Source: Palleronia sp. LCG004 (lineage in GTDB: Bacteria > Pseudomonadota > Alphaproteobacteria > Rhodobacterales > Rhodobacteraceae). Taken from it: a stretch of 64,000 nucleotides of DNA. Below, in pieces: positions 1-8,576 of this stretch. The DNA lies in contig NZ_CP136759.1 of NCBI RefSeq assembly GCF_032931615.1, positions 2,890,086 to 2,954,085 of the forward strand, read 5' to 3'. A program made the translations under genes and the position numbers. Numbering within the stretch: the stretch's first letter is position 1; every line of letters starts with the position of its first letter. The notes under the pieces are model-generated. The model made no database searches. It was not told the origin of the DNA and was given only the letters and a program-made list of their open reading frames with translations.

Positions 1-943
1 GCTTGCCCTCCGCGATCGCGTGGCGGGCGGTGGCCACGTCCTGGATCTTGGCGGCGTGGAAGGTGGGGAAGTCGGTCGCCGCGCGGATCTCGCCCGCGAA
101 GTCGAGATGCGGCGCGCTGCGCATGCCCTGCACCGGGATGATGTCGGTCAGCCCCGCATCCGTCGTCATGTGCCCCCGCACGACGTTGAGGAAATCGACG
201 AGGCCGCTCTCCTTCAGCCGTCGCGAGATCTCGAATCCGTCATCGCGGCTGAGCCCGCCTTCGAGGATCTCGTCCCCGGTATAGCGGATCCCGATGAGGA
301 AATCGGGCCCCACACGCGCACGCATCGCCTCGAGCACCGCGAACGGCATCTTCAGCCGCGCGTCCAGATCCCCGCCCCACGGCGCGTCGAGATCGTTGGT
401 CAGCGGCGACCAGAACTGGTCGAGCAGATGCCCGTAGGCGTTGACCTCGACCCCGTCGAGGCCTGCGACCTTCATCCGCTCGGCCGCATCGGCGTAGTCG
501 GAGATGATCCGCTCGATGTCCCAATCCTCGGCCTTCTTGCAGAAATGCCGGTGCGCGGGCTCGCGCTCGTGGCTGGCCGAGACCGTGGGCAGCCAGTCGT
601 TGTCGTCCCAGCGGCCCCGCCGTCCCATGTGGGTCAGCTGGATCATCACCGCGCAGCCGTGATCGTGGCACTCGTCGGTCAGGGCCTTCATCCAGCCCGT
701 CACCTCGTCCTTCCAGGCGTCGATATTGCCGAAGGCCTGCGGGCTGTCGCGCGAGACGTTGGCCGAGCCCGCCGTCATGGTCAGCGCGACGCCGCCCCGC
801 GCGCGCTCGGCGTGATAGGCGCGATAGCGGTCCTTGGGCATCCCCTCCTCGGTATAGGCGGGCTCGTGGCTCGATAGCATCAGCCGGTTCTTCAGGCGCA
901 GATGCTTGAGGTCGTAGGGCTGGAGGAGCGGGTCGTTCTGCAT
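1..943 (-). CDS. Old Yellow Enzyme-family NADH:flavin oxidoreductase, N-terminal part (cut by window edge)
   Basis: The minus-strand reading frame starts with ATG at 943 (MQNDPLLQPYDLKHLRLKNR) behind a good AGGAG site and stays open to the window edge, giving about 314 residues of an FMN-dependent TIM barrel. Typical family segments are visible: LKNRLMLSSH near the start, the substrate-pocket stretch MIQLTHMGRRGRW, the DGVEVNAYGHLLDQFWSP segment and IGIRYTGDE. The length suggests that a C-terminal FeS/NAD(P)-binding part of a TMADH-like enzyme lies outside the window, but this cannot be seen. The closest type I recall is the N-methylproline/betaine demethylase group of roseobacters; the substrate is inference. 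It is divergent from the TetR gene at 1076, a likely regulator. Confidence 0.85.
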   Translation of the reverse strand, partial: MQNDPLLQPYDLKHLRLKNRLMLSSHEPAYTEEGMPKDRYRAYHAERARGGVALTMTAGSANVSRDSPQAFGNIDAWKDEVTGWMKALTDECHDHGCAVMIQLTHMGRRGRWDDNDWLPTVSASHEREPAHRHFCKKAEDWDIERIISDYADAAERMKVAGLDGVEVNAYGHLLDQFWSPLTNDLDAPWGGDLDARLKMPFAVLEAMRARVGPDFLIGIRYTGDEILEGGLSRDDGFEISRRLKESGLVDFLNVVRGHMTTDAGLTDIIPVQGMRSAPHLDFAGEIRAATDFPTFHAAKIQDVATARHAIAEGK

Positions 944-1075
944 GGCGCGGATCTCCTGTGGCGTCGGGCATGCCGTCGGGCCGATCCTTCGACACTCTGT
1001 TCACACCTGTCAAGTTTTTGTCCGATGCTGCACATTTCCTTGTCGCACCTCCGCGTTCCGTCTAGTCTCGGGCGC

Positions 1076-1729
1076 ATGGAAAACGGGCAGTCGCATGAAA
1101 CGGGCGGGAAATCCGCCGGCTGGCGCGGATCGCGCGAGGTCTGGCTCGACGCGGCGCGGGCGGCCTTCCTCGAAAGCGGGCTCGACGCGGTCAAGATCCA
1201 GACGCTCGCCGCCCGGCTCGACCTGTCGCGCACCAGCTTCTACTGGTTCTTCAAGGACCGGAACGCGATCCTCGACGCGCTCTTCGACGATTGGCAGGCG
1301 CGCAATACCGAAACGCTCGTCGCGGCCTGCGACGCCTATGCCGACACCATCGCCGAAGGGGTGCTGAACGTTCTCAGCGTCTTCGTCGACGATGACGGGT
1401 TCGAGCCGCGCTACGAACTCGCGATCCGGGGCTGGGCGCATCGCTCCGATGCGATCATGGCGCGCGTCGCCGAGGCCGATGCCCGCCGGCTTGCCGCGCT
1501 TGCCCGCCTGTTCGAGCGGTTCGACGTCCCCCCGGACGAGGCCGACGTGCGCGCGCGCACCGTCTATCTCGCGCAGATCGGCTATATCTCGATGCAGGTC
1601 CGCGAAAGCGTGCCGACCCGGATCGCCCGCTTTCCGGCCTATGTGAAGACCTTCGCGGGCGTCACGCCGAGCGCGCGGGAACTGGCCCGCTTCCATGCCC
1701 GCCACGGCATCGGCACGGCGGCGGAGTGA
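1076..1729 (+). CDS. TetR/AcrR-family transcriptional regulator
   Basis: A 217-residue protein with an N-terminal TetR helix-turn-helix (roughly residues 20-65; ARAAFLESGLDAVKIQTLAA followed by LDLSRTSFYWFFKDRNAILD) and a variable helical C-terminal ligand domain. The open frame extends upstream, but ATG 1076 is chosen because the HTH begins about 20 residues later, as usual in the family, and the upstream residues look like translated intergenic DNA. It is divergent from the OYE-family gene across 132 bp and probably regulates it. Its stop abuts the stop of the convergent MFS gene. The inducer is unknown. Confidence 0.88.
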   Translation: MENGQSHETGGKSAGWRGSREVWLDAARAAFLESGLDAVKIQTLAARLDLSRTSFYWFFKDRNAILDALFDDWQARNTETLVAACDAYADTIAEGVLNVLSVFVDDDGFEPRYELAIRGWAHRSDAIMARVAEADARRLAALARLFERFDVPPDEADVRARTVYLAQIGYISMQVRESVPTRIARFPAYVKTFAGVTPSARELARFHARHGIGTAAE

Positions 1730-2872
1730 TCATCGCGCGGGCCGCATCACCCGCGCCATCAGCACCACGGCAAGGGCCAGGATCGCCAGCATCGCGAACG
1801 CGGTCCTGAGCGTGGTCAGCTCGGCCAGACCACCGATCAGCGGCGGCCCGACCAGCATCCCGCCATAGCCCAGCGTCGCGACGCTCGCGATTGCGCGGCC
1901 CGCGCCCGCCCCCGCGCCGCCCTCGGCGGCCGCGCGCGAGAATGCCAGCGGTATGATCGTGGCATAGCCAACGCCCAGCAGGCCGAAGCCCAGAAGCGCC
2001 CCCCAGAGCGTTCCGGCCAGGACGAGGATCGTTCCGCCGATCGCGGCCGTGATCCCCGCCGCGCGCACCGTCCCGTCCGGCCCGAGCCGCGCGATGATGG
2101 CGGGCCCCGACAGCCGCGTGCAGACCATCGTCACCGAAAAGACCGCGTATCCCAGCGCCGCCTGCGCCTGCGACGTCCCCAGCTCGGCGATCAGGTAGAC
2201 CGCGCTCCAGTCGGCCATCGCTCCCTCGCCCAGTCCCGCCGCGCAGGCGATGAGGCCCACCAGCACCAGCACGCCCTTGGGAAAGGCAAAGACCGGACCC
2301 TCGACCGACACGCTGCGGACCGATTGCCAGCCCACATCCGACAGGAACAGCCCCGTCACCGCCAGCAGGACGGCGAGCCCCGCGAAATGCAGCGGCACGC
2401 CGATCCCGCCCGCCACGGCAAGGTATCCCGACAGCGCGCCGAGGCCCGCCCCGAGGCTCCACATCGCGTGGAAGACCGGCATGATCGGGCGTCCGATCTC
2501 ACGCTCAACCTCGGCCGCCCAGGCGTTCATGGCGACGTCCATCGCCCCGTGTGCCGATCCGAAAAGGGCGAGCGCCACGCCCAGCATCCAGAATGTCGGC
2601 GACACGGCCAGCAGGATCAGCGTCACCGCGTAATAGGCCGCGAGCAGCCGCGTCAGCCGCGCGGCCCCCATCCGGTCCGACCCCTTGCCCGCCAGCGGAA
2701 ACGACACGAGCGCGCCCACCGCCATGCAGAGCAGCAACAGCCCCAGCGCCCCTTCCGAAATGGCGAGCCGGTCGACGAAGGCCGGGATCCGCGATGCCCA
2801 GATCCCGAAAAGCGCCCCGTTGAGCCCGAACATGACCGACACGGCCAGCCGCGGCGTGCGAATGTCACGCAT
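1730..2872 (-). CDS. MFS transporter
   Basis: 380 residues, almost wholly hydrophobic, with about twelve predicted transmembrane helices of the major facilitator superfamily. The N-terminal half carries FGLNGALFGIWASRIPAFVD and the loop motif KGSDRMGAARLTR after helix 2. ATG 2872 is chosen: the open frame runs further upstream, but those residues are arginine-rich and overlap the deoR coding region. The start overlaps the deoR stop by 8 bp, so the two genes are probably one transcript and the transporter's substrate is probably the effector of the regulator (a sugar or sugar phosphate relative would fit DeoR, inference only). Confidence 0.85.
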   Translation of the reverse strand: MRDIRTPRLAVSVMFGLNGALFGIWASRIPAFVDRLAISEGALGLLLLCMAVGALVSFPLAGKGSDRMGAARLTRLLAAYYAVTLILLAVSPTFWMLGVALALFGSAHGAMDVAMNAWAAEVEREIGRPIMPVFHAMWSLGAGLGALSGYLAVAGGIGVPLHFAGLAVLLAVTGLFLSDVGWQSVRSVSVEGPVFAFPKGVLVLVGLIACAAGLGEGAMADWSAVYLIAELGTSQAQAALGYAVFSVTMVCTRLSGPAIIARLGPDGTVRAAGITAAIGGTILVLAGTLWGALLGFGLLGVGYATIIPLAFSRAAAEGGAGAGAGRAIASVATLGYGGMLVGPPLIGGLAELTTLRTAFAMLAILALAVVLMARVMRPAR

Positions 2873-3629
2873 GTAGAATCTCCAGTCCCGTCTGGGCGAA
2901 CGGCTCCGTCTCGCGCCGATCCGCGTCGGTGACAAGACGTGCGATCGCCTCGCATCGCAACGTCCTGTGCCGCGCGCGGCGGCCGATCTTGCTCCGGTCC
3001 GCCACGATCACGCTCTGCCGCGCGGCCGCCGCCATGGCGCGCTTGACGCCCACCTCGGCCAGGTCGTCGCTGCTCATCCCGAATTCCGCCTCGATTCCGC
3101 AGGCCCCGAGGAACGCGATATCGGCCGACACGTCGCCCAGCCACGCCTCGACATCCATGCCGGTCACGATGCCGCCGCGCGGGCTCAGCCTGCCGCCCGG
3201 CATCGCGACCTCGATCCCGGCCTCGGCGCAGGTGCTCGCGATCCAGGGCGAGGGCGTCACGATCAACCGCCCGGGCGCGGGCGGAATGAGCCGGGCAAGG
3301 GCCAGGATCGTCGTCCCCCCGTCGAGGATCAGCGTGTCGCACCCCTCGCAAAGCGCCGCCGCCCGTCGGGCCAGCGCCGAATGATCCACCCCGTTCGACA
3401 GTCGCTCGCCCATCGGAGCCGCGGGCGCGACCGCACCGCCGCGCACCCGCCGTGCCGTGCCTTCGGCCTCGAGCGCGATGAGGTCGCGGCGCACCGTGTC
3501 GGCTGAGACGCCGAATTCCCGCGCGATCCTCGTCACGACGATCGCATCGCCCTCGGCCAGCCGCCGCCTGAGCAGGTCCTGCCGTATGTCGGGATTGTTC
3601 AGATCCACCGCGTCCACCCCACGAATCAT
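2865..3629 (-). CDS. DeoR/GlpR-family transcriptional regulator
   Basis: About 254 residues. The N-terminal DeoR-type HTH is clear (IVVTRIAREFGVSADTVRRD, then LIALEAEGTARRVRGGAV), followed by the sugar-phosphate sensor domain with LILDGGTTILALARLIP and IVTGMDVEAWLGDVSADIAF, and the C-terminal IVADRSKIGRRA stretch typical of DeorC. ATG 3629 (MIRGVDAVDLNN) is preferred; the open frame extends to 3725, but the extra residues cover a repeat-rich operator-like region. It heads a two-gene unit with the MFS transporter. A 10-bp phased GCA array lies directly upstream and suggests autoregulation. Confidence 0.87.
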   Translation of the reverse strand: MIRGVDAVDLNNPDIRQDLLRRRLAEGDAIVVTRIAREFGVSADTVRRDLIALEAEGTARRVRGGAVAPAAPMGERLSNGVDHSALARRAAALCEGCDTLILDGGTTILALARLIPPAPGRLIVTPSPWIASTCAEAGIEVAMPGGRLSPRGGIVTGMDVEAWLGDVSADIAFLGACGIEAEFGMSSDDLAEVGVKRAMAAAARQSVIVADRSKIGRRARHRTLRCEAIARLVTDADRRETEPFAQTGLEILHA

Positions 3630-3668
3630 GCAGGACCATGCATAATGGCGCATAAAAGTGCATGCAAG
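3627..3668 (-). promoter_or_regulatory. Phased repeat array upstream of deoR, putative operator
   Basis: The trinucleotide GCA recurs at 3630, 3640, 3650 and 3660, exactly 10 bp apart, within the units CATGCAGGAC, CATGCATAAT, GGCGCATAAA and AGTGCATGCA. The array abuts the chosen deoR start and overlaps where its ribosome site must lie. DeoR-family proteins are known to bind multiple helically phased repeats, so an autoregulatory operator is a reasonable inference. Confidence 0.5.
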
Positions 3669-3682
3669 ATTCGGCGAGAGTT

Positions 3683-3707
3683 GAGTTTCGCGCACGAAGC
3701 GAAACTC
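3683..3707. repeat. Inverted repeat GAGTTTCGC/GCGAAACTC upstream of deoR
   Basis: Perfect 9-bp arms with a 7-nt spacer. The core GTTTCGC/GCGAAAC is the same as in the longer palindromes at 3749-3771 and 61663-61687, so this may be a diverged member of that repeat family rather than an operator. Confidence 0.5.
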
Positions 3708-3748
3708 GAAATGCAGCACTATCAACTAGATGGGGGGGCGATCCGCGA

Positions 3749-3771
3749 GGAGGTTTCGCCGCGAAACCTCC
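3749..3771. repeat. 23-bp palindrome, copy shared with mutM coding region
   Basis: Arms GGAGGTTTCGC and GCGAAACCTCC are perfect complements around a single C. It sits 21 bp beyond the stop of the cysQ-like gene. No T-run follows on either strand, so it is not a standard terminator. The same sequence occurs inside mutM at 61663-61687, which points to a dispersed palindromic element. Confidence 0.75.
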
Positions 3772-3792
3772 CCGAACGCGCAGCACCTTGCA

Positions 3793-4563
3793 TCACGCCA
3801 TGACGGACAGGATCTCCGCATGAAGCGCCGGATTGGCGGCCAGCACGCCCGTGCTGCACCGCTCGGCCGAGTTGAAGCTGAGCGGTTCGCCATGCCGGTC
3901 GGTCACGAGCGCTCCCGCCTCGGCCGCGATCAATGCGCCCGCCGCGATGTCCCATTCCCAGGCCTGCCGGAAGGTCGCCATCACGTCGAACCGACCCTGC
4001 GCCACGACTGCCAGCCGATAGGCCATCGACGGGCGGTAATGGCGCGCGAAATCCGGTACCGCGCCGCGCCAGTTCCGCTCGGCATAGGTCGCCTTGGAGG
4101 TGATCATCCGCGCGCCTGACACCTCATCCTGCCGCGTGACGGTGATCGGCGTGCCGTTGAGCGCTGCGCCCTGTCCCAGCGCGGCGGTATAGGTCAGCCC
4201 CTTGGCCGGCATGTGGATGACGCCCGCGGTCAGTCGCCCGGCCTCGGCCACGGCGAGGCTCACCGCCCAGGTTTCGTGCCCCTCGAGATAGGCGCGCGTC
4301 CCGTCGATCGGATCGAGGATGAAGCATCGCTCCCGGTCCATCCGGGCAAGATCGTCCTCGGCCTCCTCGCTGAGCCAGCCGTAATCCGGCCGCGCATGAA
4401 GCAGCGCCGCGCGCAGGGCACCGTCCACGGCAAGGTCGGCCTCGCTCACCGGGCTGCCGTCGGGCTTGGCTCTCGTCTCGGGGTCGCGCCGCCAGTACGA
4501 CATCGCGATCTGCCCGCCCGCGAGGCTCGCATCGATGAGAAGGGCGAGGTCAGTCGCCGGCAA
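3793..4563 (-). CDS. Inositol monophosphatase family protein, CysQ-like 3'(2'),5'-bisphosphate nucleotidase
   Basis: 256 residues of the lithium-sensitive Mg-dependent phosphatase superfamily. The metal-binding signatures are all present: GSPVSEADLAVD near residue 35, WLSEEAEDD, LDPIDGTRAYLEG near residue 83 and the C-terminal WEWDIAAGALIA. The length fits CysQ and bacterial inositol monophosphatases; which substrate is used cannot be decided from sequence, although CysQ is favoured. The start is TTG at 4563, overlapping the end of pmbA by 14 bp with GAGGGT upstream, so it is translated with pmbA from one message. Confidence 0.85.
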   Translation of the reverse strand: MPATDLALLIDASLAGGQIAMSYWRRDPETRAKPDGSPVSEADLAVDGALRAALLHARPDYGWLSEEAEDDLARMDRERCFILDPIDGTRAYLEGHETWAVSLAVAEAGRLTAGVIHMPAKGLTYTAALGQGAALNGTPITVTRQDEVSGARMITSKATYAERNWRGAVPDFARHYRPSMAYRLAVVAQGRFDVMATFRQAWEWDIAAGALIAAEAGALVTDRHGEPLSFNSAERCSTGVLAANPALHAEILSVMA

Positions 4564-5896
4564 GGGTCAGACCCTCGACCAGGAGCGAGGGCACCACGCG
4601 GCTCAGATGCGTGCGGGCATCGTTGGCGGGCCGGACCCGCGGCAGCATCTCGCGCAGGTTGCCCGCCAGCGTGATGCCGGTCACGGGATAGGCGATCTCG
4701 CCCCCCTCGATCCAGAACCCCGAGGCCCCGCGCGAATAATCGCCCGTATTGGGGTTGATCGTCGATCCGATCAGCGACGTGACGAGCAGCCCCGTCCCGA
4801 TCTCGGCCATGAGCTCGGCGCGCGAGGCGTCGCCCTGGGTCATCGACAGGTTCGTCACCCCCGGCTGTGGCGGCGAGGACGGCCCCCGCGCCGCGTTGGC
4901 CGTTGAGGAAAGCCTAAGCTTGCGCGCGCTCGCGAGGTCCAGCGTCCAGCTTTGCAGGATGCCGTCCTCGACGATCGCGCGCCGCGCGGTGGCGAGCCCT
5001 TCGGCGTCGAAGGGCCGCGAGCCCGAGATCCGCACCCGGTGCGGGTCCTCGATCAGGTCGATGCCCTTCGGCAGGACCTGCGCGCCCATCAAGTCGCGTG
5101 CCCAGCTCGATCCGCGGGCGATGGCGCTGCCGTTGATCGCCATGACGAGGTGCCCGATCAGCCCCGAGGATACGCGCTCGTCGTAGATGACGGGATAGGC
5201 CCCCGTCTTGGCCCGGCGCGGGTTCTGCAGCGCCGCTGCGCGTTCGCCCGCGATGCGTCCGATCTCGGCCGGGTCGGGCAGGTCGTCGCGAAAGATCCGC
5301 CCCTCGCCGTGGTAATCGCGCTCCATCCCCGTTCCGGAACCGCTGATCGCGACGGCCGACAGGCTGCTGGAGCTGCGCGAATAGCCGCCCGAAAAGCCGT
5401 TCGTCGCGGCCAGATGCACGTCGCGATAGCCGTAGGCGGCCGAGCTTGCCTGCACCTGGCTGACGCCCTCGACGCTTGCCGCCGCGGCCTCCATCGCGAG
5501 GGCCGCGTCCTGCAGCTCAGAGGGGGCCGGTTCGGGGCGCGGGTCGATGAGTTCGAGCGCCGAAGCATCGCGGTCCCGCGCCAGATCGTCCGGATCGGCG
5601 AGGCCCACGCCCGGATCCTCGGGTGCCTCGCGCGCCATGGCGACCGCGCGGGCGGCCATCTCGGCCATCGTCCCGGGCGTGAGATCCGAGGCCGAGACGC
5701 AGGCCTGCCGCCGTCCCATCAGGACGCGTAGCCCGATCTCGGTCCCCTCGGCGCGTTCGGCCTGTTCGAGCGCGCCCGCCCTGACGTCGATCGAGATCGA
5801 CGTGTCGCGGATCGCGATCGCGTCGGCGGCCTCGGCCCCGGCCTTCGTTGCCGCGTCGAGGAGGTCGCGGGTGAGGCGGGAGAGATCGTCGGGCAT
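4550..5896 (-). CDS. pmbA: TldD/PmbA-family metalloprotease subunit
   Basis: 448 residues with the PmbA/TldD fold. Visible features are the N-terminal region (LTRDLLDAATKAGAEAADAI, DVRAGALEQAERAEGTEIGL), the middle domain with VIYDERVSSGLIGHLVMAIN, and the C-terminal segment STINPNTGDYSRGASGFWIE conserved in PmbA. In E. coli, TldD and PmbA (TldE) together process microcin precursors and CcdA. The PmbA half lacks the metal-binding HExxxH helix, and no such motif is seen here, which supports PmbA over TldD. ATG 5896 follows AAGGA; the longer open frame upstream is arginine/proline-rich non-coding-type sequence. Confidence 0.9.
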   Translation of the reverse strand: MPDDLSRLTRDLLDAATKAGAEAADAIAIRDTSISIDVRAGALEQAERAEGTEIGLRVLMGRRQACVSASDLTPGTMAEMAARAVAMAREAPEDPGVGLADPDDLARDRDASALELIDPRPEPAPSELQDAALAMEAAAASVEGVSQVQASSAAYGYRDVHLAATNGFSGGYSRSSSSLSAVAISGSGTGMERDYHGEGRIFRDDLPDPAEIGRIAGERAAALQNPRRAKTGAYPVIYDERVSSGLIGHLVMAINGSAIARGSSWARDLMGAQVLPKGIDLIEDPHRVRISGSRPFDAEGLATARRAIVEDGILQSWTLDLASARKLRLSSTANAARGPSSPPQPGVTNLSMTQGDASRAELMAEIGTGLLVTSLIGSTINPNTGDYSRGASGFWIEGGEIAYPVTGITLAGNLREMLPRVRPANDARTHLSRVVPSLLVEGLTLAGD

Positions 5897-6065
5897 CGGG
5901 GCATTCCTTGAGGGGGAGGGCCTTGGAAAAGGCGCGCGTCGCCTGTCGCACCTAGGTCGCGACCGGCACGCTCGCAAGGTTCGGGATGCCGCGGGGTGGC
6001 GCGGCGGGGTCCGGTCGCGCGGTCGGAGGGATCTTGCCGGACGAGGGGCGATGCGGTCCATGCCC

Positions 6066-6093
6066 TTGACCGGGGCGCAACGACCACTAGGCT
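6066..6093 (+). promoter_or_regulatory. Candidate sigma-70-type promoter for the DUF4170-kdtA-lpxK genes
   Basis: TTGACC (6066-6071) and TAGGCT (6088-6093) are spaced 16 bp and end 26 bp before the DUF4170 start. The -35 is a good match, the -10 a weak one. This is pattern matching only. Confidence 0.35.
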
Positions 6094-6119
6094 TCGCGCG
6101 GATCAACGGAGCCTTCCAA

Positions 6120-6365
6120 ATGACCCAGCGCCTGCACCTCGTCTTCGGCGGCGAACTCGTCGACCCGTCGCAAAACGCCTTCAAGAACGTCGACGACATC
6201 CACATCGTCGGCATGTTTCCCGATTACGCGAGCGCCTACAACGCATGGAAGACCCATGCGCAGCGCACGGTCGACAACGCCCACATGCGGTACTTCATCG
6301 CGCATATCCATCGCCTGCGCGACGAGGAACAGGCGGCGTCCCCGACCGAGGAACTCGGCGGCTAG
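6120..6365 (+). CDS. DUF4170 small conserved protein
   Basis: 81 residues beginning MTQRLHLVFGGELVDPSQNA, with VDDIHIVGMFPDYASAYNAW in the middle, as in DUF4170 proteins found next to lipid A genes in Rhodobacterales. It is preceded by GGAG at good distance. It lies 19 bp before the kdtA-like gene and is probably cotranscribed. No catalytic motif is recognisable and the function is unknown; the acidic/aromatic composition suggests a small soluble protein. Confidence 0.8.
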   Translation: MTQRLHLVFGGELVDPSQNAFKNVDDIHIVGMFPDYASAYNAWKTHAQRTVDNAHMRYFIAHIHRLRDEEQAASPTEELGG

Positions 6366-6384
6366 GCAGGGTGCGCGTCGGAAC

Positions 6385-7548
6385 ATGGCGTTCTCGCTCA
6401 GCATGCTGCGCCACCGCATGGGCGCACGTCGCGAGCGGATGGTCCCCCCGGGGGACGTGCCCCCGCGCGGCGAGGGACCTCTGCTCTGGGTGCATTTCTG
6501 CCCCGGCGCGGGCGGCGAGGGCACCGCGCTCGTCGTCAGGGATCTCGTGGCCGAACGGAAGGATCTCATCGTGATCGCGAGCGGCGAGGCCGACGGCGTC
6601 GAGGACATCGCGATGCGGGTGCAATCCCCGCCCGAGACGCGGAGCGCGACGCGCGCGTTTCTCAACCTCTGGGATCCCGACGCCATCGTCTTTTCCGGCC
6701 CCGATCCGCATCCCGTGCTGTGGCTTGCCGCGCAGTCGCGCGGCATCCCCCTCGTCGCGGTCGAGGCCGATCCCGCGCGCCATCCGATCGCGCTGGTCCG
6801 GCCGCTCGCTCAGTTCGACTTCGTCCATGCCCGCGCGCCGGATGCGCGGCTGTCGGGCCGGGTTCATGCGCTGGTCCCGCTCGCCGCGACGCCACCGCCG
6901 CCCGCCGCCATCGAGAGCGACCTCGAGGAGATGTCGGAGGTTTTGGCCACCCGTCCCGTCTGGCTCGCCGCCGAGGTGCCCGGCGAGGAGATCGAGACCG
7001 TGCTGGAGGCGCAGACCCATGCCGCGAAGCTGTCGCACAGGCTGCTCCTGATCCTCGAGCTCGCCGAACCGGAAATCGCTCCGGCCCTGGTCGATCGTCT
7101 GCGCGAAGAGGGGCGCGAGGTCGCGCTGCGATCGCAGGGCGACAATCTGGAGCCCGATACCGAGATCCTGATCGCGGACGAAAGGGGCGAGATCGGCCTC
7201 TGGGCGCGGCTCGCCTCTCTCACCTATCTGGGCGGATCGCTGGGGCAGGGGGCGTTCTGCGACCCGATGATCCCCGCGGCGCTCGGCTCCGTCGTTCTGC
7301 ACGGGCCCGCGCCCGGGGCATGGGGCGAGCCGCTCGACGCGCTCGACCGGACGAACGGGGCCTGCCGGATCGCGGATGGCGGCGCGCTGGGCCCCATGGT
7401 CGAGACCTGCCTCGCGCCCGACCTCGCGGCCGAGATCGCGCACGAGGCCTGGGACATCGCGACCCGCGGTGCCGAGGCCAGCAACCTGACGCTCGCCGCG
7501 CTCGGGCAGGCGCTCGACCGGGCGGCCACCCGCAGGGCGGCGCACTGA
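6385..7548 (+). CDS. 3-deoxy-D-manno-octulosonic acid transferase-like protein (glycosyltransferase family 30-like)
   Basis: 387 residues. The segment [20 protein letters not shown] corresponds to the N-terminal WxHxxSxGE region of KdtA/WaaA, and [20 protein letters not shown] resembles the conserved C-terminal nucleotide-sugar region (GGSL...GGHNPLEPAA). Both motifs are diverged: the catalytic Glu region reads GAGGEGTA, and the asparagine-proline motif reads CDPMIPAA. The usual N-terminal membrane helix is missing. Its position immediately before lpxK (overlap of one base, TGATG) supports a role in lipid A-Kdo assembly in the inner membrane, but the activity may be altered or lost. Confidence 0.72.
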   Translation: MAFSLSMLRHRMGARRERMVPPGDVPPRGEGPLLWVHFCPGAGGEGTALVVRDLVAERKDLIVIASGEADGVEDIAMRVQSPPETRSATRAFLNLWDPDAIVFSGPDPHPVLWLAAQSRGIPLVAVEADPARHPIALVRPLAQFDFVHARAPDARLSGRVHALVPLAATPPPPAAIESDLEEMSEVLATRPVWLAAEVPGEEIETVLEAQTHAAKLSHRLLLILELAEPEIAPALVDRLREEGREVALRSQGDNLEPDTEILIADERGEIGLWARLASLTYLGGSLGQGAFCDPMIPAALGSVVLHGPAPGAWGEPLDALDRTNGACRIADGGALGPMVETCLAPDLAAEIAHEAWDIATRGAEASNLTLAALGQALDRAATRRAAH

Positions 7549-8576
7549 TGCGCCCGCCGGGATTCTGGAGCACCTCGCAGGTCGGCTGGCGGGCGCGGAG
7601 CCTCAAGCCGCTCTCGGCGCTCTATGCGCGGGCGACGGCGCGGCGCGTGGCGCGGCCGGGCGAGCGGGTGGGCGTTCCGGTGATCTGCGTCGGCAACCTC
7701 AACGCGGGCGGGACCGGCAAGACGCCGACCGCCATGGCGATCCTGCAACGCCTGAACGATCGCGGATGGACGCCGCATCTGGTGTCGCGCGGCTATGGCG
7801 GAACGCAGACCGATACGATGCGCGTCGATCCCACGCGCCACGATGCCGGCCGGGTGGGCGACGAACCGCTGCTCCTCGCGGCCTTCGCGCCGGTCTGGGT
7901 CGGCCGGGACAGGGCGGCCTCGGCCCGGCAGGCGGTCGCGGCGGGCGCGGATGTGATCGTGATGGATGACGGGTTCCAGAACCCGTCGCTGGTGAAGGAC
8001 CTGTCGATCCTCGTGGTCGATGCGGCGGTGGGGTTCGGCAATGGCCGGGTGATCCCGGCGGGGCCGCTGCGCGAGCCGGTCGAGGTGGGCCTTGCCCGTG
8101 CGGATCTGGTGCTGTCGATCGGCCCGCATGCCGCGCAGGAACAGTTCACGAGGGCCTGGGGCGGGCACATAACGGTCCCGAAGATCGAGGGGGCGCTGAA
8201 GCCGCTCGTCACGGGGATGGACTGGACCGGCTTTCGCGCGCTGGCCTTCGCCGGGATCGGCCGGCCCGAGAAGTTCTTCGAGACCCTGCGCGAGTTGGGG
8301 GCGGATCTGGTCCGTCCCGAGGCGCTCGACGATCATCAGGCGCTGACGCCCGCGTTGATGATGCGGCTCGAGCGGGAGGCACGCGCACGGGGCGCGCAGC
8401 TCGTCACGACGGAAAAGGATGCGGTGCGCCTCGCCCCCGAGATGCGGGCCAAGGTGCTGACGCTGCCGGTGCGGCTGGAGCTTGCCGATCCCGCGCCGCT
8501 CGACGCGGCGCTGGACCGGCTGGCGCGCGATCAGTCCGAGAGGCGTTCGTCCAGCAGCTCGGAGAAGTCGGCGTAG
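7548..8576 (+). CDS. lpxK: Tetraacyldisaccharide 4'-kinase
   Basis: 342 residues. LpxK phosphorylates the 4' position of lipid A disaccharide at the inner membrane. The P-loop-like motif [12 protein letters not shown] is at residues 49-60, followed by [15 protein letters not shown], and the Walker-B-type [13 protein letters not shown]. The C-terminal [18 protein letters not shown] and [10 protein letters not shown] segments are family hallmarks. Length is normal. The start ATG shares its A with the stop of the kdtA-like gene. The last 46 bp overlap the 3' end of the convergent dsbA-like gene, so the two transcripts are mutually antisense there. Confidence 0.95.
   Translation: MRPPGFWSTSQVGWRARSLKPLSALYARATARRVARPGERVGVPVICVGNLNAGGTGKTPTAMAILQRLNDRGWTPHLVSRGYGGTQTDTMRVDPTRHDAGRVGDEPLLLAAFAPVWVGRDRAASARQAVAAGADVIVMDDGFQNPSLVKDLSILVVDAAVGFGNGRVIPAGPLREPVEVGLARADLVLSIGPHAAQEQFTRAWGGHITVPKIEGALKPLVTGMDWTGFRALAFAGIGRPEKFFETLRELGADLVRPEALDDHQALTPALMMRLEREARARGAQLVTTEKDAVRLAPEMRAKVLTLPVRLELADPAPLDAALDRLARDQSERRSSSSSEKSA

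Noticed and set aside
20..877. 285-codon plus-strand frame at the window start
   Set aside because: Antisense to the OYE-family gene, whose minus frame has clear family motifs.
944..1075. PpsR-like site in the OYE/TetR divergent region
   Set aside because: TGT and ACA triplets are present around ACACTCTGTTCACACCTGTC, but no pair has the 12-bp spacing with symmetry.
3749..3771. Palindrome after the cysQ-like gene as a rho-independent terminator
   Set aside because: No T-run on either side, and the same palindrome occurs inside mutM.
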